DNA from: Flammeovirgaceae bacterium UBA976
GTDB taxonomy: Bacteria; Bacteroidota; Bacteroidia; Cytophagales; Cyclobacteriaceae
Assembly (NCBI GenBank): GCA_002292365.1
Contig: DBBU01000009.1
Location: 88,063-103,427, forward strand
Direction: 5' to 3'
DNA length: 15,365 nt
Every line of letters starts with the position of its first letter. Within the stretch, counting starts at the first letter, position 1. Below the pieces are notes generated by a model. That model ran no database searches. It was not told the origin of the DNA and saw nothing but the letters and a program-made list of their open reading frames with translations. A program made the position numbers and the translations under genes. Positions 9,052 through 15,365 of the stretch are shown piece by piece.

Positions 9052-11733
9052 ATGAAAGCAATTCTCTTATTACTATTATTCACGTTTACTTATTCGGCTT
9101 CTAGTCAGTGGCTTAAAGCAAAAGGAAAAGTTATTGTTAATAGTGACGACGAGGAAGTTTTACTCAGAGGGTTGGGGCCAGGGGGGTGGATGGTTATGGA
9201 AGGATATATGATGCAAACGGCAGGCTTTGCTGGAACACAACATGAAATAAGGGCAGAACTCATCAAATTGATGGGTGTCGAAAAGACAGACCTGTTTTTT
9301 GATAAATGGTTGGCCAATCATTTTACCCAACGTGACGTGGATTCTTTAGCTGCTTGGGGATTTAATAGCATACGTCTACCCATGCACTACAATCTCTTTA
9401 CACTTCCTATCGAGGATGAACCCATTTCGGGCAATCACACATGGCTTGGAAAGGGTTTCGAGATGGTAGATAGTCTTCTTAGTTGGTGTGCCTCCAACGA
9501 AATTTATCTTATTCTTGATCTTCATGCCGCTCCTGGAGGCCAGGGTTACAATGCTGATATTTCAGATTATGATGATTCAAAACCTTCTCTATGGGAGAGT
9601 AAGGACAATCAAGATAAAACGGTGGCTTTTTGGAAAAAAATTGCAGAAAGATACAAAGATGAACCTTGGATAGGTGGATATGATTTGATAAATGAAACCA
9701 ATTGGGACCTTCCTGGCGGCACTCTTTTAAGAAATTTATATGTAGAAATTACGGATAGTATTAGGAATACTGGAGATGAGCATATTTTGTTTATTGAGGG
9801 GAACTGGTTCGCGAATGATTTTACAGGTTTAACGCCTCCATGGGATGATAATATGGTTTATAGTTTCCATAAATATTGGAGTTCACTAGATGATCTTGAC
9901 TGGATTATTCCCTTGAGAGAACAATATAATATCCCCTTATGGATGGGTGAATCTGGAGAAAACTCTAATACTTGGTTTACAGATGCTGTAATTCTTTTTG
10001 AAGAGCACAATATAGGTTGGGCATGGTGGACCATGAGGAAGATGGAAAGTATTAATAGTCCATATAGTATTACGATAAACCAAGGCTATCATGATATCTT
10101 GGACTATTGGAAAGGAGAAGGACCAAAGCCATCAGAAGATGATAGTTTTAACGCTGTCATGCAATTGGCAGAGAATCTACTTGTCAACAATAATACTTTT
10201 AGACCGGATGTCATAGATGCGCTTATGAGACAACCGACGACTGAGGAAACATTGCCATATGCCATTCAGAGTATTCCAGGTACTATTTACTTGTCTAACT
10301 ATGATTTAGGAAGAAATGGTTTTGCTTATTACGATGTAGACGCAGCCAATTATCAATTATCAACAGGTCAATGGCAAGCGTGGAATTCAGGTTGGGCTTA
10401 CAGAAACGATGGGGTGGACATTGAAATTAATGATTTAGTCAATGGTAATGGTTATCATATAGGATTTACTCATACGGGTGAATGGATGAATTATACTGTT
10501 AATATAGAGCAGTCTGCTACATATGCTTTGGGTCTTCATGTGGCTTCAGAGGAGAGTGGGGGCTTATTTCATTTGTCAATGGATGGTGAAGACATCACAC
10601 CCATGACTTTGGGAAATAGTACCGGCGGCTGGACGATATTTGACAGTCTCACCATTGAAAATATCTATCTAGAATCAGGGAAACATGTGCTAAAATATCA
10701 TGTGGACAATGACATTCCTCTCAATATCAGTCATATTACATTTGATAAAACAGCAGCTTCAAATATCGTACCATTTACCGCCATAACAGGAACTACTTCT
10801 GAAGATCAAAAATCAATAATGCTAGTATTAAATGACAAAATAGAAGAGGGATCTTTAGCTAATGTAGTTGATTTTTTTTCAGCAACGGTAAATGGTGAGA
10901 TAAGGTCTATCAACACCGTAATTCAGGCTGAAAATAAAGAAAGAACCTTAATATTAGAATTGTCTGGAAGTTTAATGCATTCAGATGAGGTTAAATTAAG
11001 TTATTTGGGTAGTTCCATTACCTCAAAGTCAGAAAAAATATTAGGCACGTTTGCGAATTTATCCGTTCTAAATAATTTACCTATTCAGTTCGTGCTCCCA
11101 GGTGTCATTGAAGCAGAGGATTTTATAAACATGTCTGGGTTCCAGACAGAATCTTCTACAGATGAGGGCGGTGGGCTTAATCTCGGTTACGTAAATATTG
11201 GGGACTATGCAGATTATTTAATTTATGTACCTCAAGAAACTGAGTTTACCGTAAAATTGAGAGTCGCCGCGCTCTCAGCTGAGGGCTCATTAGGCTTTTA
11301 TTCAGTGGTGGATTCTGTTGAAAGTGAGATTTTTACCACGAGCACACCTGTAACTGGCGGATGGCAAGATTGGGTAACTATTTATGCAAATGTAGTGATG
11401 CCTGCTGGATCTTACACGCTCCGCCTAAAAATACTTGGAGCCGGCGAGTTTAATCTCAACTGGTTTGAATTTGCAGAAGTCATAACTGGGTTTTCACTAA
11501 ATAGTGAACTTGATTTTTATCCAAATCCTGCAAAAGAATTTATCAAATTCTACCCTTCTAAATATGACTACTATTCTATTGTGTCTATGGATGGCTCTAG
11601 ACTCTTATATGGTCAAATACCTAAAAATAATCATCTTTCACTAAAATCATTGAAGCCAGGCTTGTATGTGGTAAAGATGATGAGTCAAACTACAGGGAAG
11701 AGTGTGAGCCAAAAATTTGTAATTGCAGAATAG
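9052..11733 (+). CDS. Secreted GH5 glycanase with two CBM6-like modules and a T9SS sorting domain
   Basis: 893 residues. The signal peptide is MKAILLLLLFTFTYSASSQ. The GH5 (beta/alpha)8 domain spans about 20-370: LLRGLGPGGWMVMEGYM near the start, LAAWGFNSIRLPMHY, LDLHAAPGGQG, the acid/base Glu215 in YDLINETNW, SFHKYW, and the nucleophile Glu300 in LWMGESGEN. The GGWMVME block recalls GH5 exo-beta-1,3-glucanase relatives, so beta-1,3- or beta-1,4-glucan substrates are both possible and the subfamily is not claimed. A CBM6-like module follows (about 408-565; GYHIGFTHTGEWMNYTVNI, FHLSMDG), then an Ig-like linker domain (about 573-680), a second CBM6 (about 684-805; VIEAEDF, NIGDYADYLIYV, FNLNWFEF) and a type IX secretion tail (about 816-893; LDFYPNPAKEFIKF, LKPGLYVVK). 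The first CBM has lost the usual EAE acid motif (IYLSNYD); the second keeps it. The protein should leave the cell through T9SS and stay on the surface or be released. Confidence 0.93.
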   Translation: MKAILLLLLFTFTYSASSQWLKAKGKVIVNSDDEEVLLRGLGPGGWMVMEGYMMQTAGFAGTQHEIRAELIKLMGVEKTDLFFDKWLANHFTQRDVDSLAAWGFNSIRLPMHYNLFTLPIEDEPISGNHTWLGKGFEMVDSLLSWCASNEIYLILDLHAAPGGQGYNADISDYDDSKPSLWESKDNQDKTVAFWKKIAERYKDEPWIGGYDLINETNWDLPGGTLLRNLYVEITDSIRNTGDEHILFIEGNWFANDFTGLTPPWDDNMVYSFHKYWSSLDDLDWIIPLREQYNIPLWMGESGENSNTWFTDAVILFEEHNIGWAWWTMRKMESINSPYSITINQGYHDILDYWKGEGPKPSEDDSFNAVMQLAENLLVNNNTFRPDVIDALMRQPTTEETLPYAIQSIPGTIYLSNYDLGRNGFAYYDVDAANYQLSTGQWQAWNSGWAYRNDGVDIEINDLVNGNGYHIGFTHTGEWMNYTVNIEQSATYALGLHVASEESGGLFHLSMDGEDITPMTLGNSTGGWTIFDSLTIENIYLESGKHVLKYHVDNDIPLNISHITFDKTAASNIVPFTAITGTTSEDQKSIMLVLNDKIEEGSLANVVDFFSATVNGEIRSINTVIQAENKERTLILELSGSLMHSDEVKLSYLGSSITSKSEKILGTFANLSVLNNLPIQFVLPGVIEAEDFINMSGFQTESSTDEGGGLNLGYVNIGDYADYLIYVPQETEFTVKLRVAALSAEGSLGFYSVVDSVESEIFTTSTPVTGGWQDWVTIYANVVMPAGSYTLRLKILGAGEFNLNWFEFAEVITGFSLNSELDFYPNPAKEFIKFYPSKYDYYSIVSMDGSRLLYGQIPKNNHLSLKSLKPGLYVVKMMSQTTGKSVSQKFVIAE

Positions 11734-11747
11734 CCTCTTCTAATACT

Positions 11748-11764
11748 GATTAAGCTTATTAATC
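11748..11764. terminator. Weak hairpin after the GH5 gene
   Basis: GATTAA and TTAATC form a perfect 6-bp stem around a 5-nt loop, 14 bp after the GH5 stop codon. No T-run follows and the stem is AT-rich, so it is a poor terminator candidate. Confidence 0.22.
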
Positions 11765-11848
11765 GAGTTGCCAGCCTTCAAGGGTAAATATTTTGGGTAC
11801 TCATGTATAAGAAAAATATATGTTGCGCTCAAATGTTATTTTTGAATA

Positions 11849-12812
11849 ATGAATAAGTGCTTAAAGATCATTCTTATAGCCCTTTCCAGCATAGCTGTAT
11901 TGGCCTAGATAATGGTTCAATGGGTTTTAAGTGGGACAGAATTTGGATGAGTCATGGATAAAGAAAGTACTGCAAAAGTTCGAGCCTCTAGGGCATATAA
12001 TGGAACTCATTTTCAAAACTCACCTTCTGTTATTCCTTACGACATTAAGGTGAATATAGTAGATTTACTTGGAGACCAACAACGCGTACCCTCAGGCCTA
12101 TTTCCTATGGAGGTCCCGGTTGTTGCTGATTCAGTAAAATCTGGCATGAAGGCTACTTGGTTGGGGCATGCTACCGTTTATATCGAAATGGATGGTAAGA
12201 GAATACTGACAGATCCCATGCTATCAGATCTCGCCTTTCCGATAAAATTGATTGCACCCAAACGGTATGATCCTCCTCCCTTGACGGTAGAGATCTTGCC
12301 TTCGATTGACATCGTTACCATTTCTCATGATCATTTTGATCATTTAGATATGAAAACGGTTAAAATATTAGCTGAATCAGGCAGTCAGTTTTATGTTGGC
12401 ATTGGTCTCAAAGCCGTTCTTATTGAATGGGGCATCTCAGCAGCCCAAATCAATGAAATGGATTGGTGGGAAAGCCTCACCTTAGACGAATTCACTATTC
12501 ATTGTACTCCTGCTAGACATTATTCGGGTCGTACTGGCTTGAACAATGCTACCTTATGGACTTCTTGGGTCATCTCCAGTCCAAATCATCGCATTTATCA
12601 TAGTGGTGATTCGGGTTATGGAGATCATTTTCAAATTATTGGAGATAAATTAGGACCCATTGAGATGGGATTTATTAAAATCGGTGATTATAGAGAAGAA
12701 CTAGCTAGAATGGCGAGACATCCACATGCATACCGAGCAATCTGTTCAAGCGGCCATAGACTTAAAAACTAATATAATGTTTCCCATCCAGTGGGGTACG
12801 TTTAATTTATCT
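11849..12812 (+). pseudogene. Decayed membrane-anchored metallo-beta-lactamase-fold hydrolase (NAPE-PLD/UlaG type)
   Basis: One frame runs from ATG 11849: an N-terminal membrane helix (MNKCLKIILIALSSIAVLA), then TAG at 11906, a short stretch ending SGTEFG, then TGA at 11948, and afterwards a long open frame that can begin at ATG 11954 (272 residues). The catalytic core is clear: WLGHATVYIEMDGKRILTDP, the metal-binding HxHxDH at 12326-12343 (SHDHFDHLD), the His of CTPARHYSG, and the Asp of HSGDSGYGDHF. Near the end the frame breaks: a CTAG duplication (12701-12708) shifts it. Removing four bases restores a reading EELEWRDIHMHTEQSVQAAI that continues through FPIQWGTFNLS. There the last metal-ligand His of the family (HWGTF) is Gln (12789-12791), and the usual C-terminal 30-40 residues are missing. 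The family hydrolyses phosphodiester or lactone bonds. If the shorter 11954-12772 product is made, it lacks the anchor and the last ligand, so it is probably inactive. Confidence 0.82.
12701..12708. repeat. 4-bp tandem duplication CTAGCTAG causing a frameshift
   Basis: Two copies of CTAG in tandem lie exactly where the metallo-hydrolase frame breaks. Deleting one copy joins the upstream frame to the frame that reads EWRDIHMHTEQ onward, a typical family block. This is the simplest explanation for the shift. Confidence 0.75.
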
Positions 12813-13062
12813 AATATAGATTAATAAATTCTGAACCGGTAGGACCCATAGCGGTACGATCAGCATACGGAAAGTAAAGTTTGATGCCGCAATCAAACTT
12901 TTCAAAATAATCATCAGTTCATCGTATTATTCTTGATACAATACCTGTTCAATTAAATGATCAAGATCTATTTTGATCTTTTATAATCATTTGATGATAT
13001 CTCGAATTAAACTGTTTAAGCCCAATCAAGATTAGCTCTTGCTGATAATTTAGTTCTGACAT
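12811..13062 (-). pseudogene. Possible decayed small gene of unknown function with three in-frame TGA codons
   Basis: On the minus strand, from ATG 13062-13060 to TAG 12813-12811, one frame looks protein-like throughout: MSELNYQQELILIGLKQFNS and RYHQMIIKDQNRS, then TGA at 12963, 12951 and 12921, then DDYFEKFDCGIKLYFPYADR and TAMGPTGSEFINLY. The undisturbed product would be 83 residues, soluble and without a signal peptide. I do not recognise a family. The mix of amphipathic helix-like and FDxGIKLYFP-like segments looks like genuine coding, but the stretch is short and three stops in 83 codons is not far below chance in AT-rich DNA. The 3' end meets the broken end of the metallo-hydrolase, which suggests a deletion joined the two. 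It could also be non-coding. Confidence 0.38.
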
Positions 13063-13158
13063 CAAATATTACCTTTATTTTGATAAAAAAGCATCATAAA
13101 TTATTTTAACTTATTATATTTACAATATTGCATTGTTACATATTTTAATAAAAAAATC

Positions 13159-13422
13159 ATGATTGTTAATTCTAAAAAGCTAAGATCATTAATAAGTGGT
13201 CTTTGGATACTTTCTTTTTTCATTTTTGTTTCAGTAAGTGCTTGCAGCACACCTTCAAAAAAAGAGGCCGAAAGTACAGATAAAGTAGAAACTACGTCCA
13301 CTGAAAGTGCTGAACATCCATCAGAAAACGGTGGTGAACATCCTTCTGATAGTTTATCAACAGAAACCTCAGGCAGCGAACACCCATCAGGTGATACCTC
13401 AGACAGTGAGCATCCTAAATAA
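13159..13422 (+). CDS. Small lipoprotein with EHP repeats, function unknown
   Basis: An 87-residue predicted lipoprotein. A lysine-containing N-terminus is followed by a hydrophobic helix (LWILSFFIFVSVS) and a lipobox ending at Cys29 (VSAC), so about 59 residues should be lipid-anchored outside the inner membrane. The mature part is highly polar and low in complexity, rich in S, T, E and D. It carries four EHP units in EHPSENG, EHPSDSL, EHPSGDT and a final EHPK. It is probably disordered; the regularly spaced Glu-His pairs could bind metal ions, but that is speculation. I recall similar short EHP-repeat lipoproteins in other Bacteroidota, without known function. It converges on the transglutaminase-like gene with only 8 bp between the stop codons. 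The same start was kept because the only upstream in-frame sequence is AT-rich and non-coding in character. Confidence 0.8.
   Translation: MIVNSKKLRSLISGLWILSFFIFVSVSACSTPSKKEAESTDKVETTSTESAEHPSENGGEHPSDSLSTETSGSEHPSGDTSDSEHPK
13312..13416 (+). repeat. Four degenerate EHP-coding units inside the small lipoprotein gene
   Basis: Glu-His-Pro occurs four times in the mature lipoprotein, at spacings of roughly 8 to 12 residues, mostly followed by Ser. Codons differ between units (gaa/gag, cat/cac, cca/cct), so the repeat is kept at protein level and is not a recent DNA duplication. Confidence 0.7.
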
Positions 13423-13430
13423 CTAAGGCA

Positions 13431-14801
13431 TTATACTATTGACGTTTCTCTTTTGAAAGAAAAAGTCGTTTCAACATAGGCCAGCTTACCGCCGATTTCA
13501 AAGATTGGATAAGCTAGAAAGTTAATAGGACCTGATTGAGGTAAAGGAACAGGCCTAAGGTCTCTGCCCCGACTGAATTCAATTCGATTGGCTGGGTGGT
13601 GTCCAAAATAATAAGTGGCCAGTGGAGTATATTTATTGGCCTCACTAATATCTATAGGCCACCACTTTCCTTCCGCATAAAACTCTGCCCAGCAATGGTA
13701 ACCATCTATCCCGCCTTCATTTCGCTCGGATGGTATTGAGGCGCCTACGGCAAATCGCGACGGTATTCCTGCCGAACGGGCAAGCGAGATGAAAAATGAG
13801 TGGAATTCTGTGCAATTACCGGATTTGGAATCACAAGCGTAATTAGCATCACCTGTACCATAAATACCCTCTTTAGCATACCGCATATTGTCTATAATAT
13901 AGTCGTACAAAGCCCTAGCTTTCATCAGCGGTGTATAAGCCTGTTTTGATTCAATTATGGTACTAGAAATCACTTCAAATCGATCTCCTACTGGGTTTAG
14001 AGAGGTAGCCTTGAGATATTTTTTAGGATTGAACGTTTCCTCAGTATAAGCTGATTTTTCAATTCTCTGTACTTGATATTGTATCAAAATTTTATCATGA
14101 GCATGCTTAGGCATAAGTTTGAGATAAAGAATACTATTCTTATTTTCACCCTCGGTGAGAAGCTTATGTTCAACAGGAGCATCAATGGATAAGATTTCAA
14201 CTCGTTGGAAAGAATCACTTTGCGCTAGAGGAAGCCAAATCTCAGCAGATTCATTTAATTCAGGTAGTTGCACTTCATAAGTAAAAGTAAAACGATCAGC
14301 ACTTTCAATCACACCTAACAGTTCGGAACCGGCATTTTCAACAGGAATCGTATGCCATATATTGTCGTCACCTTGCTCCCAAGCATAATAAGGCTTTCCA
14401 TTGAGCTTATGAACATCTGTCTGGGTTACTTTCATATTACCTATAGTACCTTCGAGAAAGAAGTCTACATCATAGACGTCTCCATTTTCAGTAGCAAGGT
14501 CTACGCAAGCGAAGAATTCATTGGACCCAAGTACAGATAGATACTCTGTATGCACCCGAACCAATTTCAAACTTAATTCTATACTGTCATTCCAAAAAGT
14601 GAAATAACCGTCACCTGCTTTGATTTGGGCATTAATATTGGCTCGAATACCTTGTTCTACATCTTGGATAGTTACTCTTTTAGACACTGAGGATGAATCT
14701 ATTTGAGAACGCTTTTCTTTTTTAATAGATGATTGGCAACTTGAAAAAAATATTAAAAAAAGAATACATGTATAAATATATAAGCTTAGGCTTTTTTTCA
14801 T
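13431..14801 (-). CDS. Transglutaminase-like domain lipoprotein
   Basis: A 456-residue predicted lipoprotein. The N-terminus MKKSLSLYIYTCILFLIFFS leads to a lipobox-like FSSC with Cys22. A central beta-rich region (about 60-290) has no assigned family. It is followed by a transglutaminase-like (TGc) domain at about 290-400: helix TPLMKARALYDYIIDNMRYA, Cys330 in SGNCTEFHSFFISLARSAGIP, His369 in GYHCWAEFY and Asp384 in WWPIDISEA. This is the complete Cys-His-Asp triad. The short tail ends SFKRETSIV. Bacterial proteins of this kind are thought to act as proteases, peptidases or cross-linkers of envelope proteins or peptidoglycan; the substrate is not known here. The ATG at 14801-14799 places the signal peptide correctly. 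It stands alone, convergent with the EHP lipoprotein. Confidence 0.9.
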   Translation of the reverse strand: MKKSLSLYIYTCILFLIFFSSCQSSIKKEKRSQIDSSSVSKRVTIQDVEQGIRANINAQIKAGDGYFTFWNDSIELSLKLVRVHTEYLSVLGSNEFFACVDLATENGDVYDVDFFLEGTIGNMKVTQTDVHKLNGKPYYAWEQGDDNIWHTIPVENAGSELLGVIESADRFTFTYEVQLPELNESAEIWLPLAQSDSFQRVEILSIDAPVEHKLLTEGENKNSILYLKLMPKHAHDKILIQYQVQRIEKSAYTEETFNPKKYLKATSLNPVGDRFEVISSTIIESKQAYTPLMKARALYDYIIDNMRYAKEGIYGTGDANYACDSKSGNCTEFHSFFISLARSAGIPSRFAVGASIPSERNEGGIDGYHCWAEFYAEGKWWPIDISEANKYTPLATYYFGHHPANRIEFSRGRDLRPVPLPQSGPINFLAYPIFEIGGKLAYVETTFSFKRETSIV

Positions 14802-15365
14802 TCATCTGTCTGTTTTGATCACTCTAAACTATATAACAATTCATATAACTCATGGGTTCATATTTAGAATGTGTTGGTTTTGGTTAAATGATTTGCATTA
14901 GAGAAGATGAACTGAGTAAAGTAGTAAACGGATTATATATCAGGAATCGAATCGTCAATCTAAAAGATTGAGCTGGCTTGTCACTCCACCGATACGGTGT
15001 ACTATTTACCTGAGCGCTTTGGACTAGGCGTCTGCCGAGAAGTCAAGCGAGAAACACAAATGTTAAGATTGATCTGGCAGATCATTTTAATGAGAGTTCA
15101 GCTTGCAGGGCTGGATTTCTCGCGCAGACATAATATCAATTATATAGATCTGCGTCGTGTGCGGCTTGACTAGTCGTCCACGATAGATTTGCAATTACGA
15201 ATTATGTATTTGCCTTTATTTAGATTTTATCATATACAACTCAGCCGGTCTAGTGCCAACACATATATATTTGATCTTATCGCTTGCCGCAGATACTGGA
15301 ATACGCGCCATATAGGATTACGACAAACCTATAATTTTGTTATATAATTTATATTATGTTAAGTT
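14802..15365. other. 564-bp gene-free stretch with unusual composition and short repeats
   Basis: No ORF with protein-like character was found on either strand, and no tRNA or rRNA. The first 130 bp or so are AT-rich and probably hold the promoter of the transglutaminase gene, though no clear -7/-33 pair is visible. From about 14940 the sequence changes character: hand counting gives about 46% G+C and roughly a dozen CpG over 14981-15180, more than the flanks. It contains hairpins TCAATC/GATTGA (14955-14971) and CACCG/CGGTG (14987-14999), the palindrome at 15070-15084, an inverted CGCAGA/TCTGCG pair (15123-15154), the inverted 8-mer AGTCAAGC/GCTTGACT (15041-15048 and 15164-15171), and a near-direct repeat GACTAGnCGTC (15022-15032 and 15168-15178). 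It could be a structured RNA, a regulatory region for a gene beyond the edge, or a mobile-element remnant. Confidence 0.4.
15070..15084. promoter_or_regulatory. 15-nt palindrome TGATCTG-G-CAGATCA
   Basis: A perfect 7-1-7 inverted repeat in the gene-free stretch. It is longer than most chance palindromes here and has the form of an operator for a dimeric repressor or a small hairpin. No gene start lies next to it inside the window; its target, if any, may be beyond the right edge. Confidence 0.3.

Noticed and set aside
12825..12905. Plus-strand pieces that could be the missing C-terminus of the metallo-hydrolase (EPVGPIAVRSAYGK).
   Set aside because: The same bases read better as the minus-strand FDCGIKLYFPYADR frame, and the plus reading needs further frameshifts.
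12963..12982. AAGATC/GATCTT hairpin followed by a few T, terminator-like.
   Set aside because: The stem is short and AT-rich and it lies inside a possible decayed coding frame, so there is no good reason to call it.
467..13062. Reassigned stop codons as an explanation for in-frame stops.
   Set aside because: The broken genes contain TGA, TAG and TAA, and intact neighbours end normally with each of these, so the standard bacterial code applies.
13101..13301. Minus-strand 66-codon frame overlapping the start of the EHP lipoprotein.
   Set aside because: Antisense to a lipoprotein with a clear signal peptide and lipobox; its 3' part lies in non-coding AT-rich sequence.
14352..14540. Plus-strand 62-codon frame inside the transglutaminase-like gene.
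   Set aside because: Antisense shadow; the host gene has a complete catalytic triad and a signal peptide.

Overview
The window looks like chromosomal DNA from a free-living, probably aquatic, member of the Bacteroidota, most likely Cytophagales. The evidence is the AT-rich sequence, a secreted glycanase ending in a type IX secretion (T9SS) sorting domain, a membrane-spanning propeller/Y_Y_Y/LuxR-type regulator, and lipoproteins with short lipoboxes. The order assignment is inference. No rRNA, tRNA, CRISPR array, transposase or phage gene was seen.

Layout. (1) Positions 1-833 hold two decayed genes for small membrane proteins: one on the minus strand running off the left edge with in-frame stops, and one on the plus strand (467-833) with a homopolymer frameshift and three stops. 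(2) Positions 929-2041 (minus) encode a DAO-family FAD oxidoreductase. (3) Positions 2367-4631 (plus) encode a complete mitochondrial-type aconitase. (4) Positions 4863-5636 (minus) encode the peroxide-stress protein YaaA. (5) Positions 5832-8765 (minus) encode a 977-residue one-component transmembrane regulator. It is divergent, across 286 bp, from (6) 9052-11733 (plus), a secreted multidomain GH5 glycanase with two CBM6-like modules and a T9SS tail. A 6-4-6 dyad lies just before the glycanase start and is a candidate operator. (7) Positions 11849-12812 (plus) are the remains of a membrane-anchored NAPE-PLD/UlaG-type metallo-beta-lactamase-fold hydrolase, with two stops, a 4-bp CTAG duplication, a lost metal ligand and a missing C-terminus. 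(8) Positions 12811-13062 (minus) may be another decayed small gene with three in-frame TGA codons. (9) Positions 13159-13422 (plus) encode a tiny lipoprotein with EHP repeats, converging with (10) 13431-14801 (minus), a transglutaminase-fold lipoprotein. (11) The last 564 bp hold no gene I can support. They are richer in G+C and CpG than the rest and carry several short inverted and direct repeats.

How the genes relate. There is no operon of more than one gene here. The only pair with a likely functional link is the divergent regulator and GH5 glycanase, a plausible sugar-sensing switch for a secreted beta-glucan-degrading enzyme; this is inferred from position. Aconitase and YaaA are housekeeping or stress genes. 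The most notable property of the window is the number of recently decayed genes (three well supported, one possible) between intact single-gene units. Their frames are still readable, so decay looks recent. I do not see a convincing new defence or biosynthetic system.
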